Assembly: GCF_014171475.1 (NCBI RefSeq)
Contig: NZ_CP048817.1
Coordinates: 620,001-684,000, forward strand
DNA: 64,000 nt
Source of the DNA: Sphingomonas sp. So64.6b
Lineage (GTDB): Bacteria > Pseudomonadota > Alphaproteobacteria > Sphingomonadales > Sphingomonadaceae
Reading direction: 5' to 3'
In this document: in pieces, positions 24,744-31,885 of the stretch
How positions within the stretch are numbered: position 1 is the first letter of the stretch
Layout: each line of letters begins with the position of its first letter
The notes under the pieces: generated by a model
Seen by the model: only the letters and a program-made list of their open reading frames with translations
What the model was told of the DNA's origin: nothing
Database searches by the model: none
Translations under genes and position numbers: made by a program

Positions 24744-25269
24744 GTTCAGTGCCGCTTTCAAAATAATGCCCAAAAGCGAGGCAAAGGACCGCTGCCCGGT
24801 TCCAACCGAACCGGTGCCGCCCAATCCTCGCTATCGGATGGTCGCTGCATCTAGCGATTCGGGTGCCGTAACGCAAGCGATGGCGTTCGGTCCGTCGCAG
24901 GCAAGCCACGGGATGGATGGTTAACGCGCAATCGGTCCATTTCGGATGGATCGATAGCGCCATCCCAACGTTCCGACGCCCAACCCGCGATGTTTGCGGG
25001 TGAGCTCAAGGGGTCGCAAAATATGGAAATGGACGCGCGGACGATCCGCATCGTCGCTGCGCTGAACAGCGCGGCCGAGTTTCCGATCGCCATAGCGGAC
25101 GTTCGACACGCCCGTGATATGGAAGAGGAATGGCAAGTCGAGTTGCCCACATCTCGAACCGCGAGCATGGATCGTTCGAGGCTCGACGGCTGATCAGGCG
25201 CTTTTGCCTGAAGGCGATCTGCCGATCTGCGCGGACTGACTGCCAAGAGCCGGAGGGCCCAAGGGCGTC
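24744..25269. other. 526-base gap between secE and the AraC-type gene
   Basis: No gene could be supported here. A possible secE promoter on the minus strand is -35 TTGCGT (24876-24871), 17-base spacer, -10 TAGATG (24853-24848); the match is modest. Short frames exist at 24851-25552 and 24990-25193, but they lack a ribosome binding site and recognisable similarity. The stretch could be remnant DNA from the accessory insertion. Confidence 0.4.
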
Positions 25270-26277
25270 TTACACGTTCCTCTCCAACGATCTTCCACGT
25301 GCCCGGGCAGCGCCCGGCGGCACGCCCATGAACCGCTTGAACGCCCGGCTGAACGAAGCGTCGGACTCGTATCCCAGTTGCTCCGCGACCTGGGAGAGCG
25401 ACATATACTCGTTTCGTAACCATGACGCTGCCAGTCGCAGCCGCCATTGAAGAATGTATCGCGCGGGAGATACCGACAACAGCTCCCTGAAACGATACGA
25501 AAATCTCGAGCGCGATAGCCCCGCGATTGCCGCGAGGCGATCGACTGTCCAATTTTCTCCCGGGGTACGGTGGATGGTCGCCAAACCCATGCCGATCTGT
25601 GGATCACGAACGGCGGCAAGCCAGCCGGTCAGTTCGTCGGCGCGCGTCTCGACCCAGGTTCTGATCACCTGGGTCATGACAATATCGGCCAGACGAGCCA
25701 TCACCGTTGCGGAGCCCACCCTTCTTTTCTCGACCTCGCGCGCCATCATCCCAAGCAGGCTTGAGAGGTCGGTGCCGTCATGGTCGGCGCGACGGACATG
25801 CATAACCGAGGGGAGGAGGTCCAGTAGCGGGTTTGCCGTGGGCCCTTCGAAACCGATGGTGCAGCAAACGATCAGCGATCGGGCGCCGCCGCCGCCGGAT
25901 TTCAGCTCGTATGTGCCATTGCCGATCAAGGCCGGTTTTGCCTCGGCGAGCGGCATTGGCCGCCGTTTTGGATCGTCGGACATGATGTGCTCGGTGCCAT
26001 GGGGAAGCAGCAGCAGATCGCCCTTTTCCAGCAGGAGGGGTGGCAGCTGCTCCGCTTTTATCCAGCAATGACCCTCCAGCACCGCATGGAAACGCACGCC
26101 TTCTCTGAACGGCACTGCGAGTCCCCATGGCGAGGTCAATTCCGTGCGCCCATAGCTGGCATGGGCGAGGCGCAAATCGCGCAGGACTTCGCTCAACAAA
26201 TCATTGTCTGACGGAGGACTACATATCGCCGCACGGTCTGAGTCGGGCTGAGGCTGAAATTGAAGCGGATCGGTCAT
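25270..26277 (-). CDS. AraC family transcriptional regulator with cupin-type sensor domain
   Basis: 335 residues from the ATG at 26277 (GAGGGAA upstream). The N-terminal half (about 20-200) is an AraC-binding cupin (cupin_6 type): HAVLEGHCWIK, LLLEKGDLLLLPHGTEHIMS, SLIVCCTIGF. Two helix-turn-helix motifs follow at the C-terminus: WTVDRLAAIAGLSRSRFSYR and SLSQVAEQLGYESDASFSRA, followed by FKRFMGVPPG. It is the last gene of a three-gene unit with two secreted cupins. Direct repeats upstream of the divergent NTF2-like gene (27703-27737) have the 22-bp period that AraC dimers prefer. The ligand is unknown. Confidence 0.92.
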   Translation of the reverse strand: MTDPLQFQPQPDSDRAAICSPPSDNDLLSEVLRDLRLAHASYGRTELTSPWGLAVPFREGVRFHAVLEGHCWIKAEQLPPLLLEKGDLLLLPHGTEHIMSDDPKRRPMPLAEAKPALIGNGTYELKSGGGGARSLIVCCTIGFEGPTANPLLDLLPSVMHVRRADHDGTDLSSLLGMMAREVEKRRVGSATVMARLADIVMTQVIRTWVETRADELTGWLAAVRDPQIGMGLATIHRTPGENWTVDRLAAIAGLSRSRFSYRFRELLSVSPARYILQWRLRLAASWLRNEYMSLSQVAEQLGYESDASFSRAFKRFMGVPPGAARARGRSLERNV

Positions 26278-26361
26278 GCGTTCCCTCGGCGGTGAAGCGA
26301 CCCCTCGCACCTCATTCGAGCGCATTGGGCCAGACCGCGGCGCGCTCATGCAAGACAATCT

Positions 26362-26853
26362 TCACTTCGCCGGTCCCTTCTCCGCGCGTTGCTGCTCGGG
26401 CCAGATGATGTCGGCGCGGGCATATTGATACAGGAAGAGAATACAGGGCTCTTCACTTACGCATCGATCGACATGCATTTCCCCGCCGGCCTGACGCACA
26501 TAGGATCCCGGGGTGAGGCGAACATTTCGGCGCTCGCCGTTGGGCCCCTCATGCACCCAGATACCCTTGATCAGAACGCCATGGAAATCACCGCTATGGG
26601 CGTGAAGCTTCGATGCGAAGCCGGGTGGAAGGCGTACAAATTCGCCGAAGCCGCCGTCTGCGTTTCGGTCACCCCAAAGCTCGCCGATCATGATCGGAAG
26701 ATTGGGGGTTTGTTGCTGCCAATGGATTTCGTCGGCCGCGACGGATCGGCTGCGGCTTGGCTCAGTCTCGAGGGGAGCTTGTGTTGCGAGCGACGAGGCG
26801 GTGAGCAGGAGCGTCCCGAGAGGCGCGATAGCGATGCGCGCAACCGCTCTCAT
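26362..26853 (-). CDS. secreted cupin-domain protein (DUF4437-like), second of a tandem pair
   Basis: 163 residues with a signal peptide (IAIAPLGTLLLTASSLATQA). The mature part is a single cupin: MIGELWGDRNADGGFGEFVR, then LPPGFASKLHAHSGDFHGVL with a His-x-His metal site, IKGIWVHEGP, LTPGSYVRQAGGEMHVDRC and CILFLYQYARADI. The ATG overlaps the stop of the upstream cupin by four bases. The conserved histidines point to metal binding, but no reaction is known. It probably acts in the periplasm. The two neighbours share the fold and the GELWGDR/GALWGDR motif. Confidence 0.85.
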   Translation of the reverse strand: MRAVARIAIAPLGTLLLTASSLATQAPLETEPSRSRSVAADEIHWQQQTPNLPIMIGELWGDRNADGGFGEFVRLPPGFASKLHAHSGDFHGVLIKGIWVHEGPNGERRNVRLTPGSYVRQAGGEMHVDRCVSEEPCILFLYQYARADIIWPEQQRAEKGPAK

Positions 26854-27299
26854 TTCTCCCTCTGCTGCGGATATTCGGTTTTATAGGGTTCCTTATTGAG
26901 CAGGAGGATGATGCACGGCTCAGCCGAAATACAGGCATCTTCGTGCAGCTGCGTTTTCACTTGTGTCCAGTGCGCACCGCGTTCGAGGCGGACATCAATG
27001 CCTTCGCCGGTGGAGGGCACCCAATGTTTCCAGACGCCCTGCACGACAACCGCCTGGTAGTCGGCAGTGTGTGAGTGAAGACCGGATTGGAAGCCCGCCG
27101 GCGTACGCAGTAAAGTGCCGGCTTCCCCCTTGCTGCGGTCGCCCCACAGTGCGCCCAGCTCGACGGGTGCACCGGCTTCGCTGGCCCAAGGTATCCGGTC
27201 GGCCGGTAGATAGTGATTGCCAGGAGTCACGCGCTCCTGCGCGATCGCCAAAGATGATGTCGTCATCGCGGCAATGAACAAGCACATCCCAGTCTTCAT
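26850..27299 (-). CDS. secreted cupin-domain protein (DUF4437-like), first of a tandem pair
   Basis: 149 residues from the ATG at 27299, with AAGGAAAG upstream. It has a signal peptide (MCLFIAAMTTSSLAIAQ). The cupin core is VELGALWGDRSKGEAGTLLR, TPAGFQSGLHSHTADYQAVV with the His-x-His site, VQGVWKHWVP, LERGAHWTQVKTQLHEDACI and a C-terminal PCIILLLNKEP. Two Cys (DACISAEPC) match the pair in the next gene (DRCVSEEPC), so a disulphide is likely in both. It leads an operon of two cupins and an AraC-type regulator. Confidence 0.85.
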   Translation of the reverse strand: MKTGMCLFIAAMTTSSLAIAQERVTPGNHYLPADRIPWASEAGAPVELGALWGDRSKGEAGTLLRTPAGFQSGLHSHTADYQAVVVQGVWKHWVPSTGEGIDVRLERGAHWTQVKTQLHEDACISAEPCIILLLNKEPYKTEYPQQREK

Positions 27300-27782
27300 T
27301 CTTGCTTTCCTTGGGTTGGTTACAGCAACAGCTCGTTATCGACATATGCGCAGCGATGACGGGCTGTTTATTGCACAGAGGGCAGTACGGACGCGGCGAG
27401 AATATTTATGCTGGCCGGCGTCAAAGCACTCTCCTTATCGGGCGGATGTCCCTCCCTCATGCTGCTACATCCGGAAGGTGGCGGCGGCAGCCACCATGAG
27501 AGGGCCATTCGGACTTCGGACTTCGGACTGTAGGTCGCGACCGATCGGTGACTATGGCAGATGCGCCTGAATATTTAACCGTTTGTCGCGCGCTCTGCCT
27601 CTGCTGCCAGCGATTGCGAGTTTCGATGCAGACGATCCAGTCCAGAATCAGGTCGCTCTTAGCGAGCGCGGCGCGCGCGGCGGAGATTTAGCACTTCATT
27701 CCATTCTAACGAATGATAAGCTGTATTCTTACGAATGCTCGAACAACGAGCAGGCTGCTACCGATGGTGCTCGGAGGTAAGC
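27300..27782. other. 483-base divergent intergenic region between cupin operon and NTF2-like gene
   Basis: No gene was supported. It contains three perfect tandem copies of the 7-mer TTCGGAC (27508-27528) and the operator-like ATTC-N4-GAAT pair described separately. AT-rich patches (GAATATTTA, TGAATATTTAACC) occur and could hold promoters for either side. Confidence 0.5.
27703..27737 (+). promoter_or_regulatory. two ATTC-N4-GAAT palindromes 22 bp apart, probable operator
   Basis: ATTCTAACGAATG (27703-27715) and ATTCTTACGAATG (27725-27737) match at 12 of 13 positions and each is an imperfect dyad ATTC-N4-GAAT. Their starts are 22 bp apart, two helical turns, so two protein units would bind the same face. 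They stand 46-80 bases before the NTF2-like gene. The AraC-type protein encoded nearby is the natural candidate, by inference from position and spacing. Confidence 0.55.
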
Positions 27783-28547
27783 ATGTCCTTTTTCACCGTC
27801 GCAATGCTCGCAGCGGCCGTCTCCTATTCCACGCCGCAAAGTGCGGTCGCGGCGTATGGCGACGCGATCGCCAGGAATGACCCTGCTCTCCTCGCCACTG
27901 CCTTCCAGCCAAGCGCGATCATGTACTGTTCCGATGGGTCTGATCTGCACGCGACATATCAGGCACAATGGAAGCAACGCATGCAGACCAGCAGTCCGCC
28001 GCTCGGCCCGGTTTCAACGACCCTGGAATGGGTCGACGCCAGCGCAACGACGGCGCTGGCACGTGCGGTTGCCGTTCGCGGCGACAAACATTTCATGGAC
28101 TATTTGCTGCTTGCCCGTTTGAAGGACGGATGGCGGATCGTCGGCAAGCTATGCCAGGCGAACGCCTTGCCCAGCCCGCGCTCAGCGGCAGCGGTGTCCG
28201 CTGTTGTCGATACGAAGCTGGCCGCGGATCGCTCCTGGGATTCGGCACTGCTTGCCGAGAGCATTGATCCGCGCGCGCTCGTCATGACCGTCGAAAATGG
28301 TGAATTCGTGGCAGCCACTCTGGCCGAATGGCAAGCGCGGTATGTCGATCGCCGTAAGGCATCGCCGGGCAACGCAATCACGGTCACCAGCCGGGTGATC
28401 GACGCGCGGGGCGACATTGGCGTGGCGCGCTGGTCTTTTCGTGCGCCGGACGGCTCCGAATGGACGGATCGCGCGCTCATGATCCGCGTCGGACAGGGAT
28501 GGCGTATGACGGCACTCGTCTTTGCCAAAGAAGCGTCAGGCCGATAG
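27783..28547 (+). CDS. secreted protein with two NTF2/SnoaL-like domains
   Basis: 254 residues from the ATG at 27783, which has a perfect GGAGGTAAGC ribosome site. A short signal-like hydrophobic start (FFTVAMLAAAVSYSTPQSA) precedes a domain of about 110 residues (AVAAYGDAIARNDPALLATA, GDKHFMDYLLLARLKDGWRI), and a second domain follows (about 150-250; WDSALLAESIDPRALVMTVE, RALMIRVGQGWRMTALVFAK). The paired ...LLARLKDGWRIVG and ...LMIRVGQGWRMTA endings show the internal duplication. NTF2-like folds bind small ligands or act as isomerases; no catalytic residue was assigned. It is divergent from the cupin operon. Confidence 0.75.
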   Translation: MSFFTVAMLAAAVSYSTPQSAVAAYGDAIARNDPALLATAFQPSAIMYCSDGSDLHATYQAQWKQRMQTSSPPLGPVSTTLEWVDASATTALARAVAVRGDKHFMDYLLLARLKDGWRIVGKLCQANALPSPRSAAAVSAVVDTKLAADRSWDSALLAESIDPRALVMTVENGEFVAATLAEWQARYVDRRKASPGNAITVTSRVIDARGDIGVARWSFRAPDGSEWTDRALMIRVGQGWRMTALVFAKEASGR

Positions 28548-28664
28548 ACGGTCCGCAACCTTTGACATGATGCGGGGATTGCGTCGGTACGCCGGTCAAA
28601 GCGACTGGCTGCAGCTGCGGTCCCTGACGATGACCGGCCTTGTCGCCTCGCTCTATGGCGCAAA

Positions 28665-28741
28665 TGGCAGGGGAGCACGGACTCGAACCGTGGGCCTTCG
28701 GTTTTGGAGACCGACGCTCTAACCAACTGAGCTACACCCCT
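28665..28741 (-). tRNA. tRNA-Trp (anticodon CCA)
   Basis: On the minus strand the sequence starts AGGGGTGTAGCTCAGTTGG and folds as a cloverleaf. The anticodon loop CTCCAAA sits between CGGT and ACCG, the T arm is CACGG-TTCGAGT-CCGTG, and the CCA end is encoded after discriminator G. The acceptor stem has one U-U mismatch (positions 6 and 67). In many alphaproteobacteria this tRNA directly precedes secE; here 3.9 kb separates them. Confidence 0.95.
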
Positions 28742-28896
28742 GTGCGGGGAGGGCGTGTAACCCCGTCGGCGGCGGTGGGCAAGTGCTCCCGGCATGCTCG
28801 AAGGTTTTTCCCGCTGGCTGTCGAACTGGAAACACTTGTGACGACAAGCACGCATGATTTTTTGCGCGCTGACAGCCTGGCGACAAGCGCGAAGGT

Positions 28897-31254
28897 TTAG
28901 GCCGCGACAGCCTGTCCGTTGTCACGATTGGCGACCGCGCGGGCTTCCTCGACCGGCAGGGGGCGTCCGAAATAATAGCCCTGAACCTTGGAGCAACCGA
29001 GATCCTGCACCATCATATGCTCGCTTTCGGTCTCCACGCCTTCGGCGGTGGTCGCCATGCCGAGGCTTTGCGCGAGCGCGACGACGGCGCGGATGATCGC
29101 GATCGCTTCGGGCACACCCTTCGACGCCTGGGTCACGAAGCTGCGGTCGATCTTGATCGATGAGAAGCGCGTGCGGCTGAGGTACCCGAGTGAGGAATAG
29201 CCGGTACCGAAGTCGTCGAGACTGAGCCGCACACCCATGTCGAGAATCTTTTCGAGCACCTGGATCGCGGAGGTCCCTTCACGCATGAAGACGCTTTCGG
29301 TCACTTCGAGTTCGAGCCGGTCGGCCGGCAGCCCACTTTGCGCGAGGGCCGAGGCAACGATGGTGACGAAACTCGGGTTATGGAGCTGTTCAGGCGACAC
29401 ATTGACCGCAATGCGCACAGGGCTTTCCCAGCGCATCGCCTCTTCGCAGGCAGTACGCAACACCCATTCTCCGATCGGTCCGATCAGCCGCGCGTCCTCC
29501 GCCAGCGGTACGAATTTGGCCGGCGAGACATTGCCGAATTCGGGATGCGTCCAGCGCAACAGCGCCTCGAAGCCGGTCAGCTCGCCGCTGTCGGCAGCCA
29601 CGACCGGCTGGTAGTGGAGATGCATCTCGCCATTTTGCAGCGCCTTGCGCAGCGCCATTTCAAGCACGCGGCGCTCCTCGGCCTGAACATGGAGCTGCGG
29701 CTCGTAGCAATGGAACGTGCCGCCGCCCGCATCCTTGGAGCGATAGAGCGCAAGATCGGCCGAGCGGATCAGCATTTCCGCGGTGCGTCCGTCGCGTGGG
29801 CCGGTTGCGACGCCGATGCTTGCCCCGATGTAGAGCGTGTGCTGGTCGAGCTCATAGGGTTTGGACAACGTGGCAATGATCGTCTTGGCCAGTTTCTCGA
29901 TCTTGGCGGAATCGCTCGCGTCGCGCACCACGACGGCGAATTCGTCGCCGCCGAGTCGCCCGATCGTCTCATTATCGGTGACGAGCTGGCTCAGGCGTTC
30001 CGAGACGCGGCCGAGCAGGCGGTCGCCGATCGGATGGCCGAGCGTGTCGTTGATTGCCTTGAAGCGGTCGAGGTCGATCATCATGAAGGCGCAGCGGCTG
30101 CCCCATTTTTCCGCCTCGGCCATTGCGCGGCCAAGCGCCTCGTTGATCAGCAGCCGGTTGGGCAGGCCGGTCAGCGTGTCGAAGCGCGCCATCTTGTTGA
30201 TCTTGTCGGCCGATGCGCGCTGTTCGGTGACGTCGGACCCGACGCCACGAAAGCCGACAAAGCCGCCGCGTTCATCGAAGCGCGGCGAGGCGGCGATTTC
30301 CCACCAGCGTTCTTCCTCCTGGACCCGGACCGGAAGCAACAGGTCGCGAAACGCGTCGCGGCCCTTCAGCTTTTCGGCGAGCGTGCGCAGACCGGCGGAG
30401 AAATTGCCCGCTTCCCAGGTCGGGCCGGCGAGTACCTGCAGAAAGGGCATACCGTTCACCGATCGCGGATCGAGGCCGACCGAGTGCGCGAAACGCGGCG
30501 AGGCGCGGACGATGCGCCGCTGGGCATCGGTTTCCCATAACCAGTCGGCACTGTTGTCCTCGAATTCACGCAGCAGCAGGCTGACGGTTTCGTCGCGTTC
30601 GGCCAATGCGATCTCGCCGGCGCGGATCACCACCAGCGATTTGCCGCGCACGAAACAGCCGAGCATCAGCAGGACCGTGAAGAGCAGGGCAGCCGCGGCC
30701 AGCAGCGGACCGGTCAGCACGAACAGCATCACCGCGATCGAGGTGCCGAGAATGCCTAGAAAACTGAGTGTGGCGAGCGGCAGCGCGGCCATCGCCACGG
30801 CCGATGCGGTCATCATGATCGACACCACGATCCACAGGCCAAGTGCGGCATTGGCATCTGCCTTCACCCCGAAAGCAAGCGGCGGTACCGACCAGACGGC
30901 GGCCAGCGCGATTCCTTCGAGCACGGTATCGCGCACATCGCTCAGCGATGCTGTGTGGCCGGTACGGTGGCGCGATGCGAGGCGGCGAAAGGTGATCGCG
31001 GCACCGACAGCAGCGGTCACCGCACCCCAGCTTGCCAGCGCCCAGATCGGGGCGATGGGCGCGAGAATCAGGAAGATGAGCGCGGCGCCGACCAGATTCG
31101 CGGCGAATAGGAACAGCGCGAGCTGACTGCCCGCGTTGAGCTGTGCGGCGCGGATCGGGGCCCAATCCGTCGAATCCGCCGGATCATAAAGGCCGAGAAG
31201 CGCGCGCGCGTCGATGCGCGGCTGGGCGAATTGGGAGGAAGGTTGAGTGCTCAC
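28897..31254 (-). CDS. membrane-bound diguanylate cyclase/phosphodiesterase (PAS-GGDEF-EAL)
   Basis: 785 residues. The N-terminal third has several transmembrane helices (about 43-70, 75-95, 112-135, 140-215). A PAS domain follows (about 235-345; ADWLWETDAQRRIVRASPRF), then GGDEF (GRLGGDEFAVVV, motif at 435-439, intact) and EAL (TGFEALLRW, motif at 563-565; DDFGTGYSSLGYL present). Both catalytic signatures are kept, so it could make or degrade cyclic di-GMP, depending on what the membrane/PAS part senses. It is a single gene downstream of no obvious operon partner. Confidence 0.93.
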   Translation of the reverse strand: MSTQPSSQFAQPRIDARALLGLYDPADSTDWAPIRAAQLNAGSQLALFLFAANLVGAALIFLILAPIAPIWALASWGAVTAAVGAAITFRRLASRHRTGHTASLSDVRDTVLEGIALAAVWSVPPLAFGVKADANAALGLWIVVSIMMTASAVAMAALPLATLSFLGILGTSIAVMLFVLTGPLLAAAALLFTVLLMLGCFVRGKSLVVIRAGEIALAERDETVSLLLREFEDNSADWLWETDAQRRIVRASPRFAHSVGLDPRSVNGMPFLQVLAGPTWEAGNFSAGLRTLAEKLKGRDAFRDLLLPVRVQEEERWWEIAASPRFDERGGFVGFRGVGSDVTEQRASADKINKMARFDTLTGLPNRLLINEALGRAMAEAEKWGSRCAFMMIDLDRFKAINDTLGHPIGDRLLGRVSERLSQLVTDNETIGRLGGDEFAVVVRDASDSAKIEKLAKTIIATLSKPYELDQHTLYIGASIGVATGPRDGRTAEMLIRSADLALYRSKDAGGGTFHCYEPQLHVQAEERRVLEMALRKALQNGEMHLHYQPVVAADSGELTGFEALLRWTHPEFGNVSPAKFVPLAEDARLIGPIGEWVLRTACEEAMRWESPVRIAVNVSPEQLHNPSFVTIVASALAQSGLPADRLELEVTESVFMREGTSAIQVLEKILDMGVRLSLDDFGTGYSSLGYLSRTRFSSIKIDRSFVTQASKGVPEAIAIIRAVVALAQSLGMATTAEGVETESEHMMVQDLGCSKVQGYYFGRPLPVEEARAVANRDNGQAVAA

Positions 31255-31356
31255 GCCGCATGGAATAGCGCGGCTCTGGTTAGCGGAAGGTTAGAGCCGG
31301 GCCGGGTTCGGCAAGATATTTTTCGTGCCGTGGCCGGATGCGAAAATATGCATCGC

Positions 31357-31830
31357 TTACAGCGTCATCGCCATGAACACAGTTCCTGGCGGCGTGGGCG
31401 CGTAATATGCGCCGATCCGCTTGAATCCCATTTGCTCGTAAAGACTTATGGCGTTGGTCATCGTCGGCAGCGTGTCGAGACGTAGCTCGCCATACCCCAA
31501 ATCCTTTGCCTGTTTGATCACGGCCTCGGCCAATGCCCGGCCTAGGCCAAGCCCTCGCGCATTGGGCATCAGAAACAGGCGCTTCATTTCGCAGCATCCA
31601 TCTGGTGGAATCGGCCGCAGTCCGACGCAACCAAGCGGCTTTCCGCGATGGTCGCGTGCAAGCAACAACTCACCCGCCGGAGGAGCATATTTCCCCGGCA
31701 ATGCCGACAGTTCCCGTTCGAAGTCCTGATAGGCGAGGTCGACCGGCAAGGAAGCGGCATAGCCTTCAAACAGCCGCGCCGTTGCGCTCAAATCCTCTTC
31801 GGTCCTGACGGGTATGATCTGGAAACGCAT
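31357..31830 (-). CDS. GNAT family N-acetyltransferase
   Basis: 157 residues, one GNAT domain. The acetyl-CoA site is MKRLFLMPNARGLGLGRALA (about 83-102, the R/Q-x-x-G-x-G/A motif), followed by the conserved LRLDTLPTM and the late AISLYEQMGFKRIGAYY. The substrate is not predictable; this subgroup often acts on amino acids or small amines in the cytosol. It lies 55 bases after the acyl-AMP ligase on the same strand and may be co-transcribed. Confidence 0.87.
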   Translation of the reverse strand: MRFQIIPVRTEEDLSATARLFEGYAASLPVDLAYQDFERELSALPGKYAPPAGELLLARDHRGKPLGCVGLRPIPPDGCCEMKRLFLMPNARGLGLGRALAEAVIKQAKDLGYGELRLDTLPTMTNAISLYEQMGFKRIGAYYAPTPPGTVFMAMTL

Positions 31831-31885
31831 GGATACCTTAATGGGCGTGTCGGCATATCCCTCTTCACGCCGAAAACGGGTGAGA

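Noticed and set aside
24851..25552. Possible genes in the secE-AraC gap (minus frame to 25552, plus frame 24990-25193)
   Set aside because: No ribosome binding site, no recognised domain, and the minus frame runs into the AraC gene in another frame. A decayed gene cannot be excluded.
27508..27528. CRISPR-like repeats
   Set aside because: Only three 7-bp units with no spacers; no cas genes anywhere in the window.
24840..28741. An integrated phage or integrative element at tRNA-Trp
   Set aside because: No integrase, recombinase, or repeated tRNA 3' end was seen; kept only as a weaker island hypothesis.
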